Source: Hominilimicola fabiformis
GTDB lineage: Bacteria; Bacillota; Clostridia; UBA1381
DNA: 64,000 bases
Assembly (NCBI RefSeq): GCF_020687385.1
Contig: NZ_JAJEQM010000008.1
Span: 1-64,000 of the forward strand
Direction of reading: 5' to 3'
In this document: piece by piece, positions 1-6,574 of the stretch
Numbering within the stretch: the stretch's first letter is position 1
Layout of the letters: every line of letters begins with the position of its first letter
Position numbers and translations under genes: made by a program
The notes under the pieces: model-generated
Told to the model about the DNA's origin: nothing
Databases searched by the model: none
Seen by the model: only the letters and a program-made list of their open reading frames with translations

Positions 1-285
1 AATGCGATGAGAAGATGGGAAGAAAATTGGGATGTTTTATCACCGATGTTCAAATTTTCAGCAGAAGTCAGAAAAGTCATGTATACAACAAATGCAATAG
101 AAAGCCTTAATAGTGTACTACGTCGATTGAATAGCCAAAGGAGCGTATTCCCGAGCGATACAGCCCTTCTAAAGGCACTGTATTTGGCAACATTTGAAGC
201 AACAAAGAAGTGGACAATGCCACTTAGAAATTGGGGCAGAGTTTACGGAGAATTGTCAATCATGTATGACGGACGACTTGTTTAG
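1..285 (+). mobile_element. IS256-family transposase, C-terminal part (5' end outside window)
   Basis: The open frame runs in from the left edge (codons before the first ATG at 7 are also open) and ends at 285. It encodes about 95 residues typical of the C-terminus of IS256/MULE-type DDE transposases: WEENWDVLSPMF, then YTTNAIESLNSVLRR, then a closing WGRVYGELSIMY. The conserved TTNAIES block lies close to the catalytic Glu region of this family. Whether the element is intact cannot be seen. The terminal inverted repeat should lie within the next 100 bases or so; a 7-bp hairpin at 328-345 may belong to it, but I cannot fix the boundary. Family assignment is firm; activity is unknown. Confidence 0.85.
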
Positions 286-502
286 CATATATTTTTACAG
301 ATATACAGATATATAGTGTAAAAAATACGGTCTTTTACAAGACCGCTCTTGACGCGGGAGGAAATCCGTGCTATATTACAAAAAGGCAGATAAGCTGAAT
401 TTTGCTTATCTGCCCAAATAAAACTAAGTATTTTATCATAGAAAAATTAATTTTACAGAAATAATCTCACACTCTCTGTTTTTATATCCCCAAAATCAAT
501 AC
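286..502. other. Junction region between the IS fragment and truncated dpaA
   Basis: No gene is seen here. The stretch holds a small hairpin (CGGTCTT at 328-334 with AAGACCG at 339-345) and a strong 11-bp hairpin at 385-414. It is the likely site of the IS end and of the break that removed the rest of dpaA. Confidence 0.5.
371..414 (-). terminator. Rho-independent terminator, minus strand
   Basis: GGCAGATAAGC at 385-395 pairs perfectly with GCTTATCTGCC at 404-414 (8-nt loop). Read on the minus strand it is followed by TTTTTGTAATA, so it would end transcripts that cross the truncated dpaA gene. Confidence 0.7.
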
Positions 503-910
503 CTATATCACCAATGCCGTAGGGACGGCATTTTTTATTGAAAGTTCTTCGCGTTTAAGGTAGTCGCGATATGCGATATGGTTATCTTCAAGTGCTTTTT
601 GAAAATTAGGTTGTATTTGTCCGCCGAACACCAAAGCGGACGGGTTTATTTCACTCAGAAAATCATCAATAATCATCGGTTCTTTTGCGTAAGGCGAGTT
701 AATTGTATTGCCGTCAAAGGTTACGGGTACAGGCAAAATTACTATATCTGCACTCAAAACCAAATCTTTATCTGTTTCACATTCAAGTGTTTCAAGCTGT
801 ATATCTTTATCAAAGCCGTATAGAAAAACGTGATACCCTTCAGCTTTCAAAAGCTTTGCAACAGTAAGCTGTCTTAAATCACCGCCTATAACAGAAACAT
901 TTTCAAACAT
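503..910 (-). pseudogene. dpaA: Truncated dipicolinate synthase subunit A (N-terminal domain only)
   Basis: DpaA, with DpaB, makes dipicolinic acid for the spore core. The 135 residues match the N-terminal domain: a start with VIGGDLRQLTVAKLLKAEGY (nucleotide-binding type beta-alpha-beta), a central SADIVILPVPVTFDG, and LKREELSIKNAVPTA at the end. In the family NAVPTA is followed by AEGA and a second, NAD-binding domain of roughly 150 residues; here the frame reads LVI and stops. AAGGAGGA precedes the ATG. The IS256 fragment lies about 220 bases away, so I infer loss by insertion or rearrangement. Another intact dpaA could exist elsewhere. The assignment is good; 'pseudogene' rests on the missing half. 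Confidence 0.75.
512..537 (+). terminator. Terminator-like hairpin inside the dpaA remnant
   Basis: TGCCGT (512-517), loop AGGG, ACGGCA and then TTTTTTATT on the plus strand forms a hairpin with a T tract. The same bases encode NAVPTA of dpaA on the other strand. It would stop plus-strand transcription leaving the IS element. It may simply be a by-product of the codons used. Confidence 0.4.
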
Positions 911-999
911 AGTGTATCCTCCTTATATAGTTTTCTCTGCTGTATATAATATGTAAGTTGAAGTTGTTTTGTTATTAACGCGTGCTATTTAAAAATTAT

Positions 1000-1094
1000 C
1001 TTACACATTTAAGTTGGATTTTACAAACCGACTTTTTATTTTACATTTATTTAAGCATATTTAGATAGTGGATTTTACATAAGAGGTCTATAAT
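1000..1094 (+). promoter_or_regulatory. pst operon control region with TTTACA repeats
   Basis: CTTACA at 1000, TTTACA at 1020, TTTACA at 1040 and TTTACA at 1074 lie upstream of a -10 box TATAAT at 1089-1094. The position 17 bp upstream of the -10 (1066-1071) is a poor -35, which fits an activator-dependent promoter. Bacillus PhoP boxes are TT(A/C)ACA-type direct repeats, so these are candidate PhoP/PhoB sites, although the 20-bp spacing differs from the usual 11-bp period. No phoP/phoR pair lies in the window. Confidence 0.5.
1011..1041 (+). terminator. Hairpin with T tract upstream of the pst promoter
   Basis: AAGTTGG (1011-1017) pairs with CCGACTT (1028-1034; one G-U) and is followed by TTTATTTT. 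It lies upstream of the pst -10 box, so it would shield the operon from read-through rather than attenuate it. It overlaps two of the TTTACA boxes. Confidence 0.35.
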
Positions 1095-1125
1095 AAACTC
1101 ATAAAGTGAAAAGGAGATAAGAAAA

Positions 1126-2037
1126 ATGAAAAAGAGAAATTTATTGGCAGGAATATTAGTAGGCGTTATGGCTATGACAGCCCTTGCAGGTTGCGGAGAA
1201 ACAACACAATCACCGCAGTCATCAACTTCGACAACATCATCGTCATCTGATTTTAAAGCAGACAGTGACATCACAGTTGTATCAAGAGAAAACGGCAGTG
1301 GTACAAGAGGCGCATTCATAGAGCTTATGGGAATAGAGGAAAAAGGTGCAGACGGCACAAAGACTGACAAGACAACAAATGAGGCAGTAATCGCAAACAA
1401 GACTGACGTTATGCTTACAAACGTTGCCGGTGACGAATACGGTATCGGTTATGTATCACTTGGCTCACTTTCATCAAGCGTCAAGGCAGTCAAAGTTGAC
1501 GGAGTAGAGGCAACAGCCGAAAACGTAAAGAACGGTACATACAAGGTTGCAAGACCTTTTAATATAGCAACAAAATCTGATATTTCAGATGTTGCACAAG
1601 ACTTTATCGACTATATCCTATCAAGTGAGGGACAGGAAATAGTTTCAGACGGATATATTAAAATCAATGATGATGCTCAACCGTATGCAGGTTCAAAGCC
1701 GGCAGGCAAAATCGTTGTAGCAGGTTCATCTTCGGTATCACCTGTAATGGAAAAGCTTAAAGAGTCTTATCTAAAAGTCAATACAAATGCAGAAATAGAA
1801 CTTCAAACAAGTGACTCAACTGCCGGTATGACAGGTGCAATGGAAGGAACTTGTGACATCGGTATGGCTTCAAGAGAATTAAAAGACAGTGAAAGCGCTG
1901 CATTGACAGCAACACCGATTGCACTTGACGGTATTGCGGTAATCGTAAACCCTCAAAATCCGACAGACGATATGTCAACAGAGGATATAAAGGACATCTT
2001 TACAGGTACAAAGACAATGTGGAGTGAAATAGCATGA
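1126..2037 (+). CDS. pstS: Phosphate-binding lipoprotein PstS, circularly permuted
   Basis: This is the extracellular phosphate-binding component of the Pst transporter. It has a lipoprotein signal (MKKRNLL... LAGC, Cys about residue 23) and a Ser/Thr-rich linker. The two halves of the binding fold are in swapped order. Residues about 48-190 carry ITVVSRENGSGTRGAF and GYVSLGSL...KVARPFNIAT, which form the second half of ordinary PstS. Residues about 192-303 carry GKIVVAGSSSVSPVME, IGMASRELKDSE and IALDGIAVIVN...IFTG, which form the first half. The protein ends at MWSEIA, exactly where ordinary PstS would pass into the SGTRGAF half. All phosphate-contact motifs are present. It overlaps pstC by 4 bases (ATGA). 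I believe other clostridial PstS proteins share this order. Confidence 0.9.
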   Translation: MKKRNLLAGILVGVMAMTALAGCGETTQSPQSSTSTTSSSSDFKADSDITVVSRENGSGTRGAFIELMGIEEKGADGTKTDKTTNEAVIANKTDVMLTNVAGDEYGIGYVSLGSLSSSVKAVKVDGVEATAENVKNGTYKVARPFNIATKSDISDVAQDFIDYILSSEGQEIVSDGYIKINDDAQPYAGSKPAGKIVVAGSSSVSPVMEKLKESYLKVNTNAEIELQTSDSTAGMTGAMEGTCDIGMASRELKDSESAALTATPIALDGIAVIVNPQNPTDDMSTEDIKDIFTGTKTMWSEIA

Positions 2038-2891
2038 GAAAATACAAAGAGAAGATAATGGGCGGCGTATTTTTCACCGCTGCCCTTACTTCAATACTTG
2101 CCGTATTGCTGATATGCGTATTCCTTTTTGCAAACGGAATACCTGCAATGGGTAAGGTAGGACTTTTCAAATTCCTTGCGGGTACTAACTGGGCTCCGAC
2201 AGATAGTCCTGCGTCATTCGGAATCTTCCCGATGATTTTGGGAAGTATATATGTGACCGCCGGTGCAATCGTCATTGGTGTACCGGTAGGTATCCTGACA
2301 TCAATATTTATGTCGAGATATTGTCCAAAACCCTTATATAAAATCCTCAAACCTGCTACGGAGCTTTTAGCAGGTATTCCTTCGATAGTTTACGGCTTTT
2401 TCGGACTTGTGGTACTTGTTCCGTTCGTAAAAACGGTTTTCGGCGGAAACGGAAACAGTATGCTTACAGCCTCGATTTTGCTTGGAATAATGATTTTGCC
2501 GACAATTATCGGTGTATCGGAAAGTGCGATAAGAAGTGTACCCGAAAGCTATTATGAGGGTGCGTTGGCACTCGGTGCAACAAAGGAAAGAAGTATATTT
2601 ACAGTTATATTACCTGCGGCAAAATCGGGAATACTTGCAGGAGTTATTCTTGGTATAGGCCGTGCGATTGGTGAAACAATGGCGGTAATTATGGTTGCCG
2701 GTAATCAGGCGAGAATTCCGTCAAGCATTTTAAAAGGTGTCAGAACTTTGACTTCAAATATCGTAATCGAAATGGGTTATGCGGCAGATTTACACCGTGA
2801 AGTGCTTATTGCAACGGGTGTTGTATTGTTTGTGTTTATACTTCTTATCAACATATCATTTAGTATCGTAAAGGGAAGGAACAAGCAATGA
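2034..2891 (+). CDS. pstC: Phosphate ABC transporter permease PstC
   Basis: First of the two membrane subunits that form the phosphate channel. It has 285 residues with about six hydrophobic segments, the first at residues 10-33. GIPSIVYGFFGLVVLVPF is the typical PstC/PstA segment, and YYEGALALGATKERSIF is the EAA loop that contacts the ATPase, followed by LPAAKSGILAGVILGIGRAIGETMAV. Length is normal. The start overlaps the pstS stop and the end overlaps pstA (ATGA both times), which indicates translational coupling. Confidence 0.95.
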   Translation: MRKYKEKIMGGVFFTAALTSILAVLLICVFLFANGIPAMGKVGLFKFLAGTNWAPTDSPASFGIFPMILGSIYVTAGAIVIGVPVGILTSIFMSRYCPKPLYKILKPATELLAGIPSIVYGFFGLVVLVPFVKTVFGGNGNSMLTASILLGIMILPTIIGVSESAIRSVPESYYEGALALGATKERSIFTVILPAAKSGILAGVILGIGRAIGETMAVIMVAGNQARIPSSILKGVRTLTSNIVIEMGYAADLHREVLIATGVVLFVFILLINISFSIVKGRNKQ

Positions 2892-3709
2892 AACATTTAG
2901 GCTCAAAAATATTAAAGGGAACAGTAATCCTTGCAAGCTGTTTGACATTTGGTGTATTACTGTTTTTGATTGCGTACATATTGATAAAGGGTTTGCCTAA
3001 TTTAAGCCCTAAATTGTTCAGCTTACATTACACAACCGAAAACGTATCAATGTTACCGGCAATAGTAAACACGATTGAAATGACGCTCTGTTCGCTTATA
3101 GTTGCAGTACCGCTCGGAATATGTACTGCTATATACCTTGTCGAATATGCGAAAAAGGGCAACAAGGTTGTAGGTATTATAAGGCTTACAGCCGAAACGC
3201 TTTCGGGAATACCGTCGATCGTATATGGTTTGTTCGGAATGTTGTTCTTTGTAACGTATTTAAAGTGGGGATATTCAATACTTGCCGGTGCGGCAACGTT
3301 GGCAATAATGGTACTTCCGCTTATTATGAGAACAACAGAAGAGGCACTTCTTGCAGTATCCGATTCATATCGTGAGGCAAGCTTCGGAGTCGGTGCAGGC
3401 AAGCTTAGAACTGTGTTTAAAATTGTTCTTCCGGCGGCAATGCCGGGTATATTGTCAGGAGTTATCCTTGCAATAGGAAGAATTGTCGGTGAAACGGCGG
3501 CACTTATTTATACGGCAGGTACTGTTGCGGAGGTTTCAAAAGGACTTCTGTCATCGGGACGTACACTTGCAATACATATGTATGTACTGTCAAGCGAGGG
3601 CTTGTACACAAATCAAGCATATGCAACGGCGGTTGTGCTGTTGATATTTGTGTTGATAATTAACTTTATGTCATCACTTGTTGCAAAGAAGTTTGCGGCA
3701 AAGGATTGA
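2888..3709 (+). CDS. pstA: Phosphate ABC transporter permease PstA
   Basis: Second membrane subunit of the Pst channel, 273 residues, with an N-terminal membrane segment (about 13-34) and further segments to the end. It contains GIPSIVYGLFGMLFF, the EAA-type loop YREASFGVGAGKLRTVF and PGILSGVILAIGRIVGETAAL, which mark the PstA side of the pair. It is shorter than PstA of enteric bacteria, as is usual in Firmicutes. The start overlaps pstC by 4 bases; a 27-base gap leads to pstB. Confidence 0.95.
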   Translation: MKHLGSKILKGTVILASCLTFGVLLFLIAYILIKGLPNLSPKLFSLHYTTENVSMLPAIVNTIEMTLCSLIVAVPLGICTAIYLVEYAKKGNKVVGIIRLTAETLSGIPSIVYGLFGMLFFVTYLKWGYSILAGAATLAIMVLPLIMRTTEEALLAVSDSYREASFGVGAGKLRTVFKIVLPAAMPGILSGVILAIGRIVGETAALIYTAGTVAEVSKGLLSSGRTLAIHMYVLSSEGLYTNQAYATAVVLLIFVLIINFMSSLVAKKFAAKD

Positions 3710-3736
3710 TGATATAGAAAGGAATGGAATTTTAAA

Positions 3737-4483
3737 GTGAAATTTGATATAAAGAATTTACATCTGCATTACGGTGATTTCCACGCTTTAAAAGGGATTG
3801 ATATGCAGATTCCCGAAAATAAAGTTACGGCATTTATAGGCCCGTCGGGTTGTGGTAAGTCTACGTTTTTAAAAACGCTAAACAGAATGAATGACCTTGT
3901 AGAGGGTTGTAAGATTGACGGAACGGTTTTGCTTGACGGTAAAAATGTTTACGGAGATATTGAAGTGAATGAACTTCGCAGACGTGTAGGTATGGTGTTT
4001 CAAAAGCCTAATCCGTTTCCTATGAGTATATATGATAATATCGCATACGGTCCGAGAACGCACGGAATTAAGGCGAAAAGCAAGCTTGATGAAATAGTTG
4101 AGCGTTCGTTAAAACAGGCGGCTATATGGGACGAAACAAAGGATAGATTAAAGAAAAGTGCGCTTGGTATGTCGGGCGGTCAGCAACAAAGACTTTGTAT
4201 TGCAAGAGCGCTTGCGGTAGAGCCGGAAGTATTGCTTATGGATGAACCGACTTCGGCACTTGACCCTATATCCACATCTAAAATTGAGGACTTGGTGTGG
4301 GAACTTAAGGATAAGTACACTATAATTATGGTTACGCACAATATGCAGCAAGCCGCAAGAGTTTCGGATAAAACAGCATTTTTCTTGCTTGGTGAGGCAG
4401 TGGAATTTGACGATACACAAAAGATTTTCTCAAAACCAAAAGATAAAAGAACCGAAGATTACATAACAGGGAGGTTTGGATAA
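3737..4483 (+). CDS. pstB: Phosphate ABC transporter ATPase PstB
   Basis: ATP-hydrolysing subunit on the cytoplasmic face of PstCA. Walker A is GPSGCGKST (about residues 35-43), the Q-loop is in VFQKPNPFP, the signature is MSGGQQQR, Walker B with its glutamate is [12 protein letters not shown], and the switch His is in MVTHNMQQ. The length of 248 is typical. The start is GTG at 3737, the only sensible start in frame with a nearby purine-rich site (AAAGGAA, about 12 bases upstream). The stop overlaps the phoU ATG (TAATG). Confidence 0.95.
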   Translation: MKFDIKNLHLHYGDFHALKGIDMQIPENKVTAFIGPSGCGKSTFLKTLNRMNDLVEGCKIDGTVLLDGKNVYGDIEVNELRRRVGMVFQKPNPFPMSIYDNIAYGPRTHGIKAKSKLDEIVERSLKQAAIWDETKDRLKKSALGMSGGQQQRLCIARALAVEPEVLLMDEPTSALDPISTSKIEDLVWELKDKYTIIMVTHNMQQAARVSDKTAFFLLGEAVEFDDTQKIFSKPKDKRTEDYITGRFG

Positions 4484-5121
4484 TGAGAGATGAATTTGAA
4501 AGACAGTTGGCGCTTCTCAATGAAGAACTTACTACAATGGGCGGACTTATTGAAAGTGCAATCGCAAATGCGGTAAAGGCACTTGACGGTGACGAACATT
4601 CGATAAATAAAGCGTATGACTATGAAAAGTCGATAGATAATAAAGAACGTGAGATTGAAAGTCTTTCTTTGAAATTGCTTTTGACTCAACAGCCTGTTGC
4701 AAGTGATTTAAGACTTATTTCAGCCGCACTTAAAATGATAACAGATATGGAACGTATCGGCGATCAGGCGGAGGATATAGCCGAAATCGCGGCAACCGCG
4801 AAAAAGAAGATGTTGAAAAAATCAAAGCATATTCAACGTATGGCGGCGGCAACTATTGATATGGTCAATAAGAGCGTTGAGGCGTTTATTAAAAAGGATT
4901 TGCTTATTGCAGAAGAAGTTTCTCATAATGATGATGTTGTTGACGCATTGTTTGAAGAAATCGTCAACGACCTTGTGGATATTATTAAAAAAGATGAGGG
5001 GACTTCCGAAGTACTTGATATGCTTATGGTTGCAAAGTATTTTGAAAGAATCGGCGACCATGCGGTTAATATCGCCGAGTGGGTGCAGTTCTCTATTACA
5101 GGCGAACATAAAAGATTATAA
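4483..5121 (+). CDS. phoU: Phosphate signalling protein PhoU
   Basis: PhoU links the Pst transporter to control of the Pho regulon and to phosphate homeostasis. It has 212 residues in two repeated three-helix halves. The first has LLLTQQPVASDLRLISAALKMITDMERIGDQAEDIAEI; the second has LDMLMVAKYFERIGDHAVNIAEW. The repeated ERIGD is the metal-binding (E/D)xxxD signature. It is the last gene of the operon, overlaps pstB by one base and is followed by a terminator at 5166. The sensor kinase and response regulator it would act with are not nearby. Confidence 0.95.
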   Translation: MRDEFERQLALLNEELTTMGGLIESAIANAVKALDGDEHSINKAYDYEKSIDNKEREIESLSLKLLLTQQPVASDLRLISAALKMITDMERIGDQAEDIAEIAATAKKKMLKKSKHIQRMAAATIDMVNKSVEAFIKKDLLIAEEVSHNDDVVDALFEEIVNDLVDIIKKDEGTSEVLDMLMVAKYFERIGDHAVNIAEWVQFSITGEHKRL

Positions 5122-5165
5122 TCTGTTTTCGGTTTTCCCATTCTCGCCGATTACAGTTTATATAT

Positions 5166-5189
5166 AAAGTCGGGTAACCGACTTTTTTT
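5166..5189 (+). terminator. Terminator of the pst operon
   Basis: AAAGTCGG (5166-5173), loop GTAA, CCGACTTT, then further Ts to 5189. A clear rho-independent terminator 45 bases after phoU. Confidence 0.85.
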
Positions 5190-5190
5190 C

Positions 5191-5219
5191 TTGTGCGGAA
5201 ATATTAAAAGTGATATAAT
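5191..5219 (+). promoter_or_regulatory. Promoter for the radical SAM gene
   Basis: TTGTGC at 5191-5196, a 17-bp spacer and TATAAT at 5214-5219, directly after the pst terminator. Confidence 0.6.
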
Positions 5220-5247
5220 AGTATAATAATGCTAAAGGGTGGAATGT

Positions 5248-6117
5248 ATGCACAAAGTAAATGTTAAAGGGATTTTATCGGCGAAAAACGGAATGAATAT
5301 ATACAGAGGTTGCTTGCATGGGTGTATTTATTGTGATTCAAGAAGTTTGTGTTATCAGATGAATCATAAATTTGAAGATATTGAAGTTAAGGCTAATGCG
5401 GTGGGATTGTTGGAAAATACACTCAGAAGAAAGAGAAACAAGTGTATGATTGGAACAGGTGCAATGTCTGATCCGTATATGCCAATAGAAGAAAAACTCG
5501 GTAATATGCGAAAGTGTCTTGAAGTGATTGAAAGGTATGGTTTCGGTGTGACAATGATTACTAAATCGACAAAAGTTCTTCGTGATCTTGATTTGTTAAA
5601 GAAGATAAATGAAAAATCAAAATGTGTCGTACAGATGACGCTTACCACATATGATGAGGATTTGTGCCGCATTGTTGAGCCGAATGTTGAAACTACATAT
5701 GAGAGATTTCGTGCACTTGAAATATTGCATGATAACGGTATACCGACTGTTGTGTGGCTTTGCCCGATATTGCCTTTTATAAATGATACCGAAGAAAATA
5801 TTAGGGGAATACTTGATTATTGTGTCAGAGCAAAAGTGAAGGGGATTATTAATTTTGATATGGGTGTTACGTTGCGTGACGGTAATAGAGAGTATTTCTA
5901 TAAAAAACTCGATGAACATTTTCCGGGACTGAAAGAAAAATATATCAGAATGTACGGAAACAGCTATCAGCTTTCATCTCCGAACAGCAGACAACTTAAT
6001 ATGATTTATAAAAGCGAATGTATTAAAAACGGTATTATGTGTGATGTGAATGAATGCTTTGAGTATTTGAATAAGTATGAAGATAAATATGGTGGCGAAC
6101 AAATCAGCTTGATATAA
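5248..6117 (+). CDS. Radical SAM protein, SPL/COG1533-like
   Basis: The protein has the CX3CX2C iron-sulfur motif CLHGCIYC near residue 26, which binds the [4Fe-4S] cluster that cleaves S-adenosylmethionine. GTGAMSDPYMPIEEKLGNMRKCLEVI and VTMITKSTKVLRDLDLL match the family that includes spore photoproduct lyase-like proteins (COG1533). It lacks the rest of a true SplB, so the substrate is unknown. I take ATG at 5248 as the start rather than GTG at 5239, because AAAGGGTGG sits 5-6 bases before 5248 and overlaps 5239. It is transcribed alone from its own promoter. The family call is good; no function should be assumed. Confidence 0.75.
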   Translation: MHKVNVKGILSAKNGMNIYRGCLHGCIYCDSRSLCYQMNHKFEDIEVKANAVGLLENTLRRKRNKCMIGTGAMSDPYMPIEEKLGNMRKCLEVIERYGFGVTMITKSTKVLRDLDLLKKINEKSKCVVQMTLTTYDEDLCRIVEPNVETTYERFRALEILHDNGIPTVVWLCPILPFINDTEENIRGILDYCVRAKVKGIINFDMGVTLRDGNREYFYKKLDEHFPGLKEKYIRMYGNSYQLSSPNSRQLNMIYKSECIKNGIMCDVNECFEYLNKYEDKYGGEQISLI

Positions 6118-6131
6118 AGTTGTTTGCAGTG

Positions 6132-6160
6132 TTGACAAAATGAATGAATAGATATATAAT
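6132..6160 (+). promoter_or_regulatory. Perfect sigma-A type promoter with no gene behind it
   Basis: TTGACA (6132-6137), exactly 17 bp, TATAAT (6155-6160). Both hexamers are consensus, the best promoter in the window, yet no plus-strand gene follows. The expected start is near 6167. It probably drives a small RNA. Confidence 0.75.
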
Positions 6161-6166
6161 AAATAT

Positions 6167-6256
6167 AGAAAAAAGGTAAGACCTCAAACGGTTATACCCT
6201 GAAATTAGTTATTACAATAACCGCAATCTTGGTAGGAGGGCGGTTATTGTGCTTTT
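6167..6256 (+). ncRNA. Candidate antisense small RNA (antitoxin-like)
   Basis: The predicted RNA of about 90 nt starts after the consensus promoter at 6132-6160, begins with GGTAAGACCTC (6175-6185), and ends with a perfect 11-bp hairpin, ACAATAACCGC (6214-6224) with GCGGTTATTGT (6240-6250), then GCTTTTAT. The T tract is weak, so the 3' end is uncertain. It is complementary to the 3' part of the minus-strand unit encoding the hydrophobic peptide at 6244-6318. Convergent, 3'-overlapping antisense RNAs of this kind act as antitoxins in Bacillus (TxpA/RatA) and Clostridioides difficile. The structure is seen; the role is inferred. Confidence 0.4.
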
Positions 6257-6343
6257 ATAGAGAAAATTATCAAAAATATGATAATTTCTAAAATTGCTGT
6301 GAGCAATTTCTTCGCCATATGTAGCAATATGCTTACTTTTCAT
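6212..6343 (-). CDS. Overlapping leader reading frame, 43 codons
   Basis: The ATG at 6343 has an ideal AGGAGG (6351-6356) seven bases upstream. The product begins MKSKHIATYGEEIAH and shows no recognisable domain or hydrophobic helix. It covers the whole of the hydrophobic frame 6244-6318 in another phase. It may be a leader whose translation opens the structured message for the inner frame, or it may itself be the product. I do not recognise a family. Confidence 0.3.
   Translation of the reverse strand: MKSKHIATYGEEIAHSNFRNYHIFDNFLYKSTITALLPRLRLL
6244..6318 (-). CDS. Candidate 24-residue hydrophobic peptide (type I toxin-like)
   Basis: This short frame starts MAKKLL, has a strongly hydrophobic core (AILEIIIFLIIF) and ends SIKAQ before TAA: a single membrane helix with basic residues at both ends, as in small type I toxins. 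It has no ribosome binding site of its own. AGGAGG lies 32 bases upstream, at 6351-6356, in front of an overlapping frame (6212-6343), so it might be translated by coupling, as Hok is from mok. The stop codon sits in the 3' arm of the hairpin at 6214-6250. A short frame like this could be chance; the setting raises the odds. Confidence 0.35.
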   Translation of the reverse strand: MAKKLLTAILEIIIFLIIFSIKAQ

Positions 6344-6530
6344 AAGCATTCCTCCTTTCATAAACTCAGCATAACAGCCTGTGAATATAAAAGAGAGTAT
6401 AACCGCCGGTGAAAACACCGTTAAGAGGTCTTACCTATATCGGAATGATCCGACAGTGATATTATATAACAAAGAAATACAAAATTCCACAAAGTATACA
6501 AAACGAAATACAAATGTAAATGAGCGCACA

Positions 6531-6560
6531 AAAAAACGGCATTATCGAATGCCGTTTTTT
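6531..6560. terminator. Bidirectional terminator downstream of kdgK
   Basis: A-tract, ACGGCATT, loop ATCG, AATGCCGT and T-tract: symmetric, so it works on both strands. It ends the eda-kdgK transcript on the minus strand. Confidence 0.85.
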
Positions 6561-6574
6561 GTATACTTAAAAAC

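Larger units (their letters stand above)
6175..6435. repeat. Inverted arms enclosing the small-RNA module
   Basis: GGTAAGACCTC at 6175-6185 recurs as its exact reverse complement at 6425-6435. The match goes on with gaps: AACGG and TTATAC follow on both arms, but the right arm carries about 15 extra bases containing a small CGGTG/CACCG hairpin. The arms lie just after the putative starts of both convergent transcripts, so the two RNAs begin alike, and the ends of a minus-strand RNA could pair. A MITE-like origin is the alternative reading; I see no clear target duplication. Confidence 0.6.
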
